A DNA stretch of 64,000 nucleotides from Diphasiastrum complanatum (GCA_029204225.1 CM055100.1:11116769-11180768), one strand, 5' to 3'; counted from the first letter of the stretch, positions 1-10,730 are shown. Notes: generated by a model not told the origin, from the sequence alone. Numbers and translations are program-made.

Positions 1-202
1 TCTAACAACTTTCACAACTTGTTGGTGACTAGCAGATTGCGTGCCAAGTGCAAGACTGAAACCGGAACATGATATTGCTCAGTGCCTCTCTCCATCTTCC
101 GATTTGTGGTACCTAATACATATTTGTCATCAATTGAGAAAATCAATGTGTACTCAATGTTTTTCTCCATCTCAATTTGGTACTATATAACACCCCAAGC
201 AA

Positions 203-203
203 A

Positions 204-236
<33 letters not shown>
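203..236. repeat. (AC)n microsatellite with short TA tail
   Basis: About 13 uninterrupted AC dinucleotides run into a short TATATA stretch. A small reading frame crosses it on the minus strand but has no protein-like features. Confidence 0.95.
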
Positions 237-348
237 CTATTAAAGAGTGTCCGTCGTTGATGGACAATGGAGGCCGATCTAGGTGGCGGCCGATGATTTG
301 GATGATGGCCGATCTTGCACATCTCGCATCTCAAATCTCGAATATCTA

Positions 349-968
349 ACATTCGAGTCTTTGGAAAAATTTGAGTCTTTGGAAAAATTGGAGTCCTTAA
401 GAAAAATTTGAGCCTTCAAAAAAATTTGAGTCTTCGAAAAACTTCGAGTCTTTGGAAAAAAAAAATCGAGTATTTGGAAAAATTCAAGTCTTCAAAAAAT
501 TCGAGCCTTTTGAAAAATTTGACTTGACAGTACAAATGGTCCTTTGATCTTTCAAAAAAATTTGAGTTGACAGTTCAATCCTTCAGAAAAATTTGAGTCT
601 GGAAAAAAATTTGAGTCTTTGGAAAAATTCGATCCTTTGAAAAAATTCGAGTCATTGTAAAAATTCGAGTCTTCGAAAAAATTTGAATCATTATAAAAAT
701 TCGAGTCGTTCCAAAAATTCAAGTCTCAAAAAATTTGAGTCTTTTCAAAAATTCGAGTCTTTCAAAAAATTTGATCCTTTGGAAAAATTCGAGTAGTTGA
801 AAAATTTTCAATCGTTTGAAAAATTTGAACCATTTGAAAAATTCAATCCTTTGAAAAACTTTTAGTCTCTAGAAAAATTTGAGTCTTTGGAAATATTCGA
901 GTCTTTGAAAAATTCAAGTCATTTGAAAACTTTGATCCATTGAAAAAATTCGAGTCATTTTAAGAAAA
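349..968. repeat. Degenerate minisatellite, about 18-bp unit
   Basis: Roughly 600 bp is built from some thirty diverged copies of a unit close to 'TTCGAGTCTTTGGAAAAA'. Copies vary in the run of A residues and in GAGTC versus GATCC cores. Two copies carry an inserted TTGACAGT-type segment (near 530 and 570), suggesting a higher-order unit. No coding frame runs through it. Confidence 0.85.
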
Positions 969-1556
969 ACCTTCAGATCAATCAAAATCTGACATCAAAC
1001 ACATACTACGTATTCTTTTTGAGGAGCGAATAATGGAGGCAGGATTGATGGCCTCCACTTGGGCTGTCTCTTCTTCTCATCAATCATGGAGAGTCTCACA
1101 AATTTCTGACTCGGAGATCTTCTACAATTCCTCTTTGATCTTCCAATGAACTGAAAGTTTTGTTGCATGCAGTTTAAGGCGTGGTTGAAGAGCGCCATAC
1201 CGGTTTATGATCAACGCGGTAGCCAGTGTAAATGGTACCAAAGTTAATGGAACTAAGCTAGAAAATCTAAATCTTTCAGGTAGCAATATGGATGCATCAA
1301 AAAATGGATCTGTGATCAATGGTAGAGACAAAATTTGAGCTCTACAACAATCTGCATGTAATGATAAAAAGGATAACCAAAATATGTAGAAGTTACATGA
1401 AGCATGAAGAAGCCTACTCAAGAAAGACAGATGCGCCATCATTCTCATGAAACATAGAAACTAAATGATTCTAGTAAAACCGCAAAAGGCTGCTCTCTAC
1501 AGACTTAAAATAGGTAAGACATGTAGATAACAATGACCAGACATTGAATTGCGAAC
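969..1556. other. No recognisable gene
   Basis: Short minus-strand reading frames cover parts of this stretch, but none resembles a known family. It lies directly downstream, on the minus strand, of the eL22-like exon. I looked for the missing eL22 C-terminal block (a lysine/tyrosine-rich segment) and did not find it. Confidence 0.4.
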
Positions 1557-1663
1557 CTTTTTAAAAATGCACTTTCCGAAGTCATGCTGACTTTACTCTT
1601 CTCACGAACAATTGTGACAACATCCCCCAGAACTCCAGCCTTCCCTCCAACCTTGATCCGATC
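1557..1663 (-). pseudogene. RPL22: Isolated exon of ribosomal protein eL22 (60S L22)
   Basis: Read on the minus strand, an acceptor-like CTTGCAG at 1664-1670 is followed by 35 codons, then a donor-like AAAAG/GTTCGC at 1557. The peptide contains [25 protein letters not shown] and [10 protein letters not shown], matching the central part of eL22, where ERIKVNGKAG and KSKITVTSE are the familiar blocks. eL22 is a small RNA-binding protein of the large ribosomal subunit. The N-terminal part and the conserved RYLKYLTKKYLKK-type block are not recognisable in the surrounding 1 kb on either side. This is therefore an isolated exon: a gene relic, a captured exon, or part of a gene with very long introns. 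The family match is clear; the status is inferred. Confidence 0.7.
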
Positions 1664-2697
1664 CTGCAAGAACAGATGAGCCTAAACAGTTGAAATATGT
1701 TCAAAATAAAAAAGAAGAGCTTCAACTTGGAGTGGGGATATCCTTTGTTTTTACCATTGTTGGCATGTCGAATCTAAGGCAGCACAACCCAATGGTGCTC
1801 TCGAATCCTAACCTACTGCCATTGCACTGACAGTCATCGAAGGAGGTTGTTGCTGCAACTGTTGTGAACGTTGGTAGGATTAAAGGAGGTCCTTGCTGCA
1901 GTTGTTGCAAGCAGGGTGTGCTATCTTGTTGTCAACCAGATTAGCCTAAACAGTTGAAATCTGTTCAAAATAAAAAAGAAGAGCTTCAACTGAAATCAAT
2001 GCAAAGGTTGACCGTTTCAATCTAGAGCTTGGTTATCCTATTGTTTGTATACTTGCAATTTTTTGAATGAGATGAACAGTGAAGAGTTAGAACCATTAGC
2101 TACTCATAAAGAGTTAAAACCATTAGCTACTCATATTAATGATACATTTCAAACCAAGGCAAGGGTAACACAACAGGCGGTCCATGCTCAAGAATGGTAA
2201 TGCTAGCACGCATCCATCCTCCTACCCATAGAAATCCAGCGACTGGCCCCTCTGGTGCCCTGCCATTTACCCTCTGTTTCGATCAAGAAAGGTAATGCTA
2301 GCATGCCTCCATCCTCCTGCCCATAGAAATGTGAGTAGCCCCATAGTTGTTTTGGTTAGTGTTGGCTCATCAGTGGCAGGGACAACTTATACAATCAAAA
2401 TATCATCCTTAACAGTTTAGTGTAAATAATTTCACAAAGCTAATTCAACATATATGGTAGAAGGAAGCATAATCATGTACAGAAAGTTCATATATGTATA
2501 TGCTATTGTTTTCAACTTTAAGCTTTTGAAGAGTAAATAAATGTGTGTACCATCTCGAAGCTGCGTTTGTTGCTCCATTGTTTGCAACCTCAACTTCAGC
2601 TCAATTTTTTCACTCATGAGTCTCGTCCAAAATGACCTGCCTCTGCCAATGATCCAATCGTGATCCAATCCACCCTCCAGATATGAAGCCTCCAAAA

Positions 2698-2699
<2 letters not shown>
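1664..2699. repeat. Non-coding stretch with several internal duplications
   Basis: Three small duplications are visible. A segment of about 50 bp beginning CCTAAACAGTTGAAAT occurs at 1675-1726 and 1939-1990 with very few changes. A 27-bp unit (AGAGTTAGAACCATTAGCTACTCAT) is tandemly repeated near 2083-2135. A segment of about 45 bp with GGTAATGCTAGCA and CATCCTCCT occurs near 2195-2240 and 2290-2330. No gene is recognised. One minus-strand frame (2562-2695) ends at a donor-like site but matches nothing I know. Confidence 0.6.

Positions 2700-2745
<46 letters not shown>
2700..2745. repeat. (GA)n microsatellite
   Basis: About 22 perfect GA dinucleotides; only low-complexity reading frames cross it. 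Confidence 0.98.
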
Positions 2746-2748
<3 letters not shown>

Positions 2749-2925
2749 CAAGATTTCACATAGTCCCTCTTGACAAGTCAAGACCAAACCCTTTGAACTC
2801 TTCAATTTATAGCATAACAGGTAAAAATACCGTTGTATAAAGTTTAACAGTACATAGTACCATAAAGCAAAGCAAGTTTTAAGATGCCCAGCTGTTACCT
2901 GCCACCATCCCACACAACAAAACCG

Positions 2926-2928
<3 letters not shown>

Positions 2929-2959
<31 letters not shown>
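2929..2959. repeat. (GA)n microsatellite
   Basis: About 15 GA dinucleotides, the second such tract within 250 bp. Confidence 0.97.
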
Positions 2960-2961
<2 letters not shown>

Positions 2962-3517
2962 CACAATGCATTTGATGTTGTGCAGATAGTGAAGGAATGT
3001 CCCAGCAGATGGTGCAGAAACACGCATTTGTTGTCCAAGACTGAAGGAGCAACAATCTATGCGTGGGATGAGCGTCGTTCTTGCTTGCAGCTGCTAAGGT
3101 CAAACGTCTCTTTCTCTACGGATTTGATGAAAATTAAGGTTTGAAGACACAAATGAACGAAAAGCAGGAATGATCCAAAATGTCACATCAACCTGTTATG
3201 CCATAGGTCATCCACTCTGATAACCTGCAAAGAATTTGTTGTGGACCGCTGAAATCTATTGTAGAGATTGACGATGGCAATCAGACTGCTCCTTCCCTGA
3301 TTTCATTTGTTGAAATGGGCATGGATGTCTCGGTAGGGGGGCAAGGGAGGAGCAGACAGGAGGGAGAGATGAAGAGCGAGAGAGATGAAGGTGCGATGGA
3401 GCAGCATGGAGAGAGAGGGGGTGGGGTGGGGGGGCACGATAGAGCAGCAGGGGAGAGAGACGCGACGACACGATGGAGCAGCAGGCAGGAGGGAGAGATG
3501 GAGAGGGAAAAGCACAT
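2960..3517. other. No clear gene; purine-rich tract at 3330-3510
   Basis: The right part (about 3330-3510) is strongly purine-biased on the + strand (GGGAGAGATGGAG-type repeats). Near 3195-3230 a minus-strand CAG/GT-bounded stretch of about 32 bases could be a tiny exon, but nothing around supports a gene. Confidence 0.4.
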
Positions 3518-3562
3518 GGGGTAGGAGGATGCACCCATGCCATGGGTGCATCCTCCTACCCC
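3518..3562. repeat. Perfect 22-bp-arm inverted repeat (hairpin)
   Basis: The arm starting GGGGTAGGAGGATGCACC at 3518-3539 is followed by a single C and then by its exact reverse complement at 3541-3562. Such a tight perfect palindrome can extrude as a cruciform. It is followed at once by an (AT)n tract, a common pairing at foldback elements and fragile sites. Confidence 0.95.
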
Positions 3563-3583
3563 GTACACATGGGCACAAATAGT

Positions 3584-3596
3584 TATATATATATAC

Positions 3597-3640
<44 letters not shown>
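3584..3640. repeat. (AT)n microsatellite
   Basis: TA dinucleotides interrupted once by ACG near 3595, then continuing to 3640 and trailing into imperfect TACATA repeats. Confidence 0.95.
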
Positions 3641-3641
<1 letters not shown>

Positions 3642-3689
3642 TATACATACATACATATATATACATATACACATATCTATATAGAATGT

Positions 3690-3909
3690 GTGAGGTGCCG
3701 TAAAAAATGTCACGCTTTTGCTGGCAAAAATGGCACGCTTTGCCGGCAAAAAATATCACCCATTTGCAAGGAAAAGCTAAATAGGTTTTAAAAAAATGGT
3801 AAAAAAAACATAGCCTCCAAAAATATATAAACACTTTTTGTGGGTAAGTAAGTGCCCATTGTCCGCCATCATCGACGAACACAACCAACTAGTATATATA
3901 TGTACATAT

Positions 3910-3949
<40 letters not shown>

Positions 3950-4110
3950 GTATATATGTTTGGAATTTTGCCTTGTGTGGCAAAATTTTCGGGATTGATT
4001 TGTATCACATGGCAAGCCATCATGGTTTTTTTTTTTCAAATTTTTATTTGAGTGGTAGTGCCACACAGCAAGGAAATTTTGCCATGCATGGCAAAAATTT
4101 TCAGAGATGT
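3690..4110. repeat. Degenerate inverted repeats around an (AC)n tract
   Basis: Segments with TGGCAAAAATGGCACGC and TTTGCCGGCAAAAAA occur at 3705-3770. At 3960-4105 TTTTGCCTTGTGTGGCAAAA and TTTTGCCATGCATGGCAAAA form two short imperfect palindromes. A perfect (AC)n tract sits at 3913-3945. The architecture resembles a small foldback or MITE-like element, but target duplications could not be defined. Confidence 0.4.
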
Positions 4111-4149
4111 TGATTTTAGAAAATCAGCATTGGCCTATTGTTTTATCTT

Positions 4150-4490
4150 ATTCCAATGATCGATCTCTTGCAATAGTAGAAAGCAAAAGTCCTGCACACT
4201 CTCTTCAACAGAAGCCGAAGATGTTGTTACAACTCAGGCCACCAAGGAGGCAATTTGAATAGGACTTCTACTCAAAGAGTTGGATATTTTTTAGCGTCTA
4301 CTTACTACTTTGTCATGTGACAATTTATTTAAATTTCATAGATCCATCTTTGAATCCTAGATATCATTCTAAGACAAGGCATATAAATATTCAGTGTCAC
4401 TTTATTAGGTAAAAAGTTCATGACAAGGTGATTGAGTTTATTTATAGTGCAACATCTGAGTGAGGGTGTATGGATAGACTTCTTGACTTC
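4150..4490 (+). pseudogene. Ty1/copia RNase H remnant
   Basis: A degraded + strand frame contains SSTEAED- and ATKEAI-like segments (the SSxEAEY and ATKEAIW signatures of Copia RNase H), then LLKELD and LSCDN (the CDN catalytic neighbourhood). Several in-frame stops interrupt it. No LTR or other pol domain adjoins, so it is an old fragment. It ends about 1.3 kb upstream of the peroxidase start. Confidence 0.6.
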
Positions 4491-5771
4491 CTTCTAAAAA
4501 GATGCAAGCTCAAATCCCAACCACTGTGTAGTGACATCTAAAAAGATAAGCTCGATGAATGGCTTGGCCAAGTTGTACTAAGGTTTGTAATAACAACCAC
4601 TTATTGATTAATAATGTTTTGAAGAAAAAGATTCTCTTAAATCTAACATGAGTCATGATCATGACATGAAACCCTTGGGCCTTGGTATATAACATGCATG
4701 TACTATTTTTAAATACTGATTGACATATAGATAATAGGACAAGCTAAATGATACGAGGTAAGTGCCAAAGATGAGTCACGACTTATTTCATTTCATTAAC
4801 AAGCAAGAAAGGAGGGGGATAATAAAAGATGAGCCACGTTGCATGATCTTAAATACACTCACATAAACAATTCGCACGTATGGTACTACGTATTTTGCAC
4901 GTTCTCTATCAATCCTCTCTTCGTGAAATTTTAGCCTCGTCCCCACCGTCGGATCTCTCAGATGTGGCAAGATCTTCGTTGGATAGCCGCCAGGTGGTAG
5001 CTTTGAAACGTGGCGGACATCTAAGCAGTTGTGCTATAGTCTGTTAGTCCCGCAAGTGCGAGCGTGCGCCCACGTGCTGTCGTTTCCAGACTTCCAGTCC
5101 CCCTTTTCTAGCCCTTCTCTCTCTATACTGCCATTTTCACTCAATTTTCCCAAAGACCTAATGAGAACTATGCCCTAACCCTAGCAATGGCCTAGGATGG
5201 GGCAAAGAAGAATTAAACACGTGGCCTCTCAATAGGGCCACGTGGACTCTACAAACCCTATTCCAATTGGACCAATCAAAACGCATAGAACTATGCTCAC
5301 ATTTGTCAAGACGCAGCCAAGGCATTTTCTCACACACTGTCTTTCTCTCTCTTTTCTTTCTGACTATTTTGAGGCTGCTTATTAGAATGACAGATGCATG
5401 AAGTATGGAGGTTTATTCACCATAAATTAGATCTCTTAATCTAGTCATACCTGTAGCTGTATATGTAACAAATAATTAGCTAGGACTTGTTTAGATCCGA
5501 GGAGGTTGTGACAATCTGTCCACCCCTTGCACCCCATCATACTTACCTGCATTCGTTATTCTTGTCACTTTGATAATCAGAGTTGATCTTTCACTTGTTC
5601 TTGAGCAGATACCATACCTTGTTTGCCACTAGCTGCTTTTTTTAAGGAAAGCACATACTCTGATCATCATTTTTCTTACTTCAGCCACTACTCTGATCAT
5701 CTTTTTTCTTACTTGAGCCACTATAGTTGAGAATCTCATTAGATTAAGTGGGCTGCACTTCAGCAGCAACG
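4491..5771 (+). promoter_or_regulatory. Upstream region of the peroxidase gene, rich in ACGTG motifs
   Basis: No coding sequence is recognised. Several ACGTG or CACGTG cores occur between about 4990 and 5245 (near 5010, 5070, 5219 and 5239). A single telo-box-like CCCTAACCCTAG sits near 5172. Pyrimidine-rich CTTTCTCTCTC tracts lie at 5110-5130 and 5340-5360. I found no convincing TATA box within 150 bp of the start codon, so the transcription start is not placed. Confidence 0.4.
5218..5244. promoter_or_regulatory. Paired G-boxes in a hairpin
   Basis: CACGTGGCC (5218-5226) and GGCCACGTG (5236-5244) form a perfect inverted repeat with a 9-nt loop. CACGTGGC is the classic G-box/ABRE core bound by bZIP factors in plants. 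It lies about 530 bp upstream of the peroxidase start codon. Involvement in stress or ABA control of that gene is inference. Confidence 0.55.
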
Positions 5772-7514
5772 ATGAAGAAAGGCTTTAAAGTTCTCCGATC
5801 AGGAATGCATTTTCTGATCCAGCTCCTGTTGATATCAACTGTGGTTGAGTTAACTCATGCGGCCGCATCAAAAAGTGGGCATCGTGGCCTTTCAACAGCA
5901 GGCCCTGGGTTCCCAGCCCTTCCTAACAATGGTCTGCGATTTAATTTTTATGGTGCTACTTGCCCTCAGGCGGAGAATGTAGTAAGGAATATGGTTCAGG
6001 GATTCATCATGAACGATTTCACTATTGCGCCAGCTCTCATTCGCCTTCACTTCCACGATTGCTCAGCCTCCAATGTAAGACAACGAATTTTAACATATTT
6101 GGTGAAGTTTCAAGCGAATGATGGTGTGACCGTTGCAAGGGAAGAAAGAATCGATTAAATTTTGATATTTTGCGTGATGGATGCAGGGATGCGACGGCTC
6201 CATACTCCTGAACTCGGTCGATGGGGGAAAGACTCCACCTGAAAAAGCATCACCTGCGAACATTGGCCTTCGGGGGTTTGACTTAGTCGAAGAAATCAAG
6301 TCAGAACTGGAGAGGGAGTGCCCTGGAATAGTTTCCTGCGCTGATATACTAGCACTTATTGCACGTGATGCAACTGCAACTGTAAGACCTTAGATTTCAG
6401 TGTTTAACCTTTTCTGCTCGTGATTTTTTGACTTTTGCAGACATCAATGAGAACGGCTTTGGATATCAACAGTGACGCTGAATTTGAACTTGCAGATTGG
6501 TGGACCGTTCTGGTTTGAGCCATTAGGCCGCAGAGATGGGTTTGTATCCAAGATTTCGGACATGGTCACAATGCCGGCTCCATATGATCGTCTCGGCACA
6601 CTCCTGCAAAAGTTTGCTGCTATGAATCTAAATCTTGTGGACCTAGTAGCACTGTCAGGTAGGTCATTCTCTGGCTCCCCGGGGATCAGACGCAATTTTT
6701 GCAAATCAGAAAGCGGCAGTGTCTGTCTCTTATAACTTGCAATTGTGTTGGAGCGCCTTCACATCAATATGGAACTTCAAGGACAGCAAGATGTCTAGTC
6801 GGATCTAAGTAGTTCGTCTATTTTCAATCCACACCTCATCAGCGCTTTAGACTAAGCATTTTTAAATAATCAGCTAATTATTTAGGTTGCAATTGCAACG
6901 TTTCAAAAGAATGCCGCATTTACTTCTCGTTCCACTTTAATTTGATATAACTGATTTGTGAGCATGTTTTGATAAGTGTCTGATGAGTCCAAGGGACAGC
7001 CATTAGGAACATGCTTACGTCTGCCTGATTTTTCTGCTGTCTGCAAACTCGCCATGCCGAGAAGTATTATGCATTAGCCACTCAGAACGCGTACTTCTGA
7101 AATGCAGGAGTACACACCATAGGCAGGGCACATTGCGAATCATTCAACCGCAGACTGTCAAATTTTCATCGCACACACAAGCCGGATCCGACTCTCAAAC
7201 CCGCTTATGCTAACCAGCTGCGAAGGCAATGCAGCCCTCGAAACAATACTGCAGTCTTGGTGCCCAATAATCCATTCAGTATCGGGATTTTTGACAATCA
7301 ATACTATCTCAACCTCTTGGCAGGAAAAGTCCTCTTTACTTCAGATGAAGAGCTGCTATCCAATCGTCGTGCAAGAGTTTTGATTGAGCAGTTTGCCAAT
7401 GATCAATTTGCATTCTTCAATCAATTTTCGACCTCAATCATAAACCTAGGCAACGCGAAGGTTCTCACAGGACGCAAAGGTAACATAAGAAAAGTATGCT
7501 CAAGAGTACATTGA
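5772..7514 (+). CDS. Class III (secretory) plant peroxidase, four exons
   Basis: Haem peroxidase of the secretory pathway, oxidising phenolics with H2O2 in the cell wall or vacuole (lignification, wall cross-linking, defence). Exons are 5772-6074, 6187-6381, 6496-6658 and 7108-7514. All introns are GT-AG, and the phases join into 355 codons. Three introns at these positions are the ancestral pattern of the family. The start MKKGFK precedes a hydrophobic signal peptide (MHFLIQLLLISTVVEL); the reading frame upstream has no in-frame ATG. Visible motifs are FYGATCPQAE, distal RLHFHDC with the catalytic His and the buried Arg, GCDGSILL, CPGIVSCADILALIARDA, GGPFW and LGRRDG, proximal-His DLVALSGVHTIGRAHC, and a C-terminal GNIRKVC. 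Cysteines fit the usual four disulfides. One oddity is that four residues (SASN) lie between HDC and GCDG, where three are usual, close to the distal calcium site. No frameshift or stop was found, so it looks functional. Confidence 0.96.
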
Positions 7515-7624
7515 AGATGACGGAAGCTCCAGTCAACTGAGAAAACTGATCTGAAACTCATGAGTCATGGAAGATTTTCAGAAGTAGCTCGTCAGGAAAT
7601 GAAGCTTAGGTACATCTTCTTTGG

Positions 7625-7630
7625 AATAAA
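7625..7630 (+). terminator. Putative poly(A) signal of the peroxidase
   Basis: AATAAA lies 111 bp after the stop codon, a plausible near-upstream polyadenylation element. A second AATAAA occurs near 7850. Confidence 0.4.
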
Positions 7631-8472
7631 CCTGGGGGAGTGGTGCAAAGCATTGTCTTCCACAGAAGTCCATATATGGAACCTAGACAGCTAGCCAGTT
7701 CATGATTCTTTTCTTAAGTTACAAAGTTCAATAATATGTCAGCATTTATGACTTGATTTGTTGGAAGTTCTGGGTCGTGTTACTCACAGGATGTTTTCCG
7801 AAGGTCCCAAAGTGGAAAGCATTTAGATAAACAAAAGTTCTGCCCAAATAAACTTGACGTATTTAGCGACACCCCCTCAGCTCTTGAGAAGAAGTGCATG
7901 GATCCTTGTTAGGGGTTCGCCTCTCTCTGTGAGCTTTTTTAAATATATTTCATGCATAGATCATAAAATCTAATACAAAACAGATAAGTGAATACACCTA
8001 TCAATAACTTCACACTTTTTCTAATCTTGTCGCAATATGTTCACAATATCCAGTCTTTGATCTCAAGAAGCTATACGACCTCTGCGGCTAGGAAGGTTTT
8101 GCAAAAATGAGACTGTACTTCCTAGCATGCCTTTTTCTTCGATCTGATTTAGGTATCTGTTCAACGTTCAACATTATCAGCTTCTGCATTCTTATTCTAT
8201 AGGTGGAAAAAAACTTCTTTAATGGGAAGCTTATAAACTGCAATATTGGCATTTCTTTCAATGAGCAAGGCGAGTTGACGCAATGTTACATGTTCAACTT
8301 CAACTTACATCTCAAATTAAAATGTGAAATAATGTTTATCATATAGAGATCTAAAGTTTCCGTGACCGATTAATATGCTCAAAATACAAAACAAATTATG
8401 TGTGCAGCTGTGCTTTGATGCCGATATAAGTCCCGAACATAATTCCGAAAAAACAAATGTGTTGTGTGCAGC
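7631..8472. other. Peroxidase downstream region, no gene seen
   Basis: AT-rich sequence with no recognisable reading frame. A 23-bp segment, TGTGCAGCTGTGCTTTGATG plus three bases, occurs near 8402 and again near 8465, just before the LTR-like segment. Confidence 0.4.
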
Positions 8473-8909
8473 TGTGCTTTGATGCTCAGCGGTGTGCCCC
8501 TATTGTGTGCGGAAGTGCATTACACCATGCATTCGATTGCAGGACCTAGATACGTGGCTATCAATCACAGACATTGCAGCAATCAATCACAAATAACAGA
8601 ATGTAGCACATGAATCAATAATGGAAGAACATAATGTATTTGTATTTTGGTGTTCTTTATCAGAGTGAGTCGATAGTGGCTCGCTCGTTGGTGGCCTGAC
8701 ACTCTTTACACTTCTGTATCTGCTACTTGCAGATCTATATTCATCCATTCTATTACTCATTATCTATTCTGAATTCTAACCTATACTTATGTCCCACTAG
8801 GTGAGAATACAAGATAGATTAATTGATCATTACAAGAGACTCAGTTTATGCTAAGTCATTGGCTAACTATGTCTCTCTTGTAACGTCACTAACGGCTGAG
8901 CGTGACATT
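8473..8909. repeat. Truncated Copia LTR (same family as the 28.7/31.7-kb LTRs)
   Basis: About 440 bp aligns by eye with the first part of the LTRs at 28727-29340 and 31655-32268, all in the same orientation on the + strand. Shared blocks include TTGCAGGACCTAGATACGT, AATGTATTTGTATTTT, ATACTTATGTCCCAC and GCTGAGCGTGACA. The last roughly 170 bp of the LTR are missing. In the other two copies this orientation belongs to a minus-strand element, yet the coding fragment that follows here is on the + strand. Confidence 0.7.
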
Positions 8910-10730
8910 TTCAAGTTTTACGGGGACACGAAAACAACCTGTGATGCGTGCATGAAAGGGAAGATGTTCTGAGCTCCTTCACCAGAGACTCTTTTAGAAC
9001 AACAAAGATTTTGGAGCTAGTACATTCGGACACACGTAGACCTTTCGACGTAATCTCAATAGGAGACTCGAAGTATTACATCACCTTCATTGACAACTAC
9101 ATCAAATTCGTGACAATCTACTTCATACACAACAAATCAGAAGCATTCGACAGGTTCACAAAATACGTGAACTGGGCAAATATGGACATGAAGCAAAGTG
9201 AAACAGATCAGAACTGATCATAGTGGAGAATACATCTCGAACTGCTTTGCTAACTTCTACAATGATCAAGGAATCTTTCATAGAAGGACTACATCCTATA
9301 TACCACAACACAACGGTGTAGCCAAAAGGAAAAATAGGACTCTCATGGAAGCTGCAAGGTGCATGATCGCTTATTTGAAAGTACCAAGAGTTCTATAGGC
9401 CAAAGCAGTAGCTACAGTCGCCTACATCTAGAACAGAATCGGCAAATCAGGTTTTCCATACACCACACCACACGAACTATGGTGGGGCCAAAAGCCCAAT
9501 CTGATGCATGTTCGGATCTTTGGCTATGCAGCTTATGCACATATTTCAAACAAGTTTCGAAAGAAGCTCGATGAGAAAGTCGAACAGGAATACCTCGTCG
9601 GGTATGACAACCATTCGTCATACAACATGATCTACATGCCAGAGACGAATTAAGTGAAGACAGTCAGAGACGTCAAGTTCGATCAGACCAAAACAATGGC
9701 TGATGATGATTCTGCTAGCTATGAAGTCTTAGGAAAGTAGTACTATTATGGCTTGCCAACCATGACAGAGGGTGCAAACGCCGAACACTCAGACAAAGAT
9801 GTTTGGATCCCACATCAATTGAGCGACAAATCAAATGAAGAAAGGACTGCAAGCATGCCTGCAGCTAGAACATCTATAAACTGAAATGGTTCTGGACCTA
9901 GCCGAAGAGACAAAGACAAAGACATTGTAGTACTTGAAGTATCTCCCAGGAGATCAAGAAGAAAACGAAGAGCGCCAGCCAGAGATTCGTGTCAAGCAGC
10001 TTGGCTTTGACATCCGAAGAGTTCTATAGATTCAGTGACAAACCACAAACATTCGAACAAGCCATCGACAGTCAAGACAAGGACAAACGGATCCAAGCCA
10101 TGAACAAAGAGATCGAATCCATGAAGAAGAATGAGGTATGGACACTGCAACCAGTGCCAATGAAAGACCGTGCAATGCAAATGGGTATACAAGCTGAAGT
10201 ATGGACCAAATGAAAATGTTTTGAGATATAAAGCCGGACTTGTAGCGAAAGAATTCTCTTAGAGGTACGACATCGACTACACTGAGTCCTTCTCCTTCAG
10301 TGGTGAAACATGCATCCCTACGCCTACTATTTGCATATGCAACCGCTTACGACCTCAGGATTCACATAGTAGATGAGAAGACAACATTCTTACATGGCGA
10401 ATTAGACGAAGAAGTCTACATGGACCAACCTCCAAGTTACTCTGCGAATCACTTCCACCTATGTCTGCCGAATGCACAGAAGTATCTACGGCTTGAAGCA
10501 ATCTGCGCGACAGTGGTACAAGAAGAAGGATCATGTCCTACGATCCTTAGGTTTCGAGCCACTGATTGCCGATTCCAATGCCTATGTAAAGATCACAAAA
10601 GGGGAGATCATCATTGTTGTTGTGTATGTGGACGACACACTGAACGTGACTTTTGTCATTATGTTCTATTCAATATTGATAGGCGTAGTCATGCATTAGG
10701 AAAGAAGACTCTACTCCACTGCACTCGATA
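8910..10730 (+). pseudogene. Degenerate Ty1/copia integrase and reverse transcriptase
   Basis: Read through stops and frameshifts, this encodes integrase then RT in Copia order. It starts with the end of the HHCC zinc finger (CDACMKGKM). Next come integrase core segments (IDNYIKFVTIYF, TDHSGEYISN, QHNGVAKRKNRT), the C-terminal part (FGYAAYAHI, VGYDNHSSYN), the acidic linker, and RT (TFEQAIDSQDKDKRIQAMNK, GLVAKEFS, DLRIHIVDEKT, LHGELDEEVYMDQPP, YGLKQSARQWYKKKD, VVVYVDD with the catalytic YVDD). Gag, protease and RNase H are absent. The RT closely resembles the copy at 44.0-44.8 kb, so both belong to one lineage. Not functional. Confidence 0.88.

Noticed and set aside
2884-3144. Arg/Glu-repeat reading frames over the (GA)n tract
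   Set aside because: Alternating Arg-Glu or Leu-Ser runs are simply translated microsatellite; no domain on either side.
3303-3749. Overlapping long frames in the purine-rich and (AT)n region
   Set aside because: Low-complexity translation on both strands (Tyr-Ile repeats); no conserved motif or start context.
5172-5183. Interstitial telomere repeat
   Set aside because: Only one CCCTAACCCTA copy; more likely a promoter telo-box or chance.
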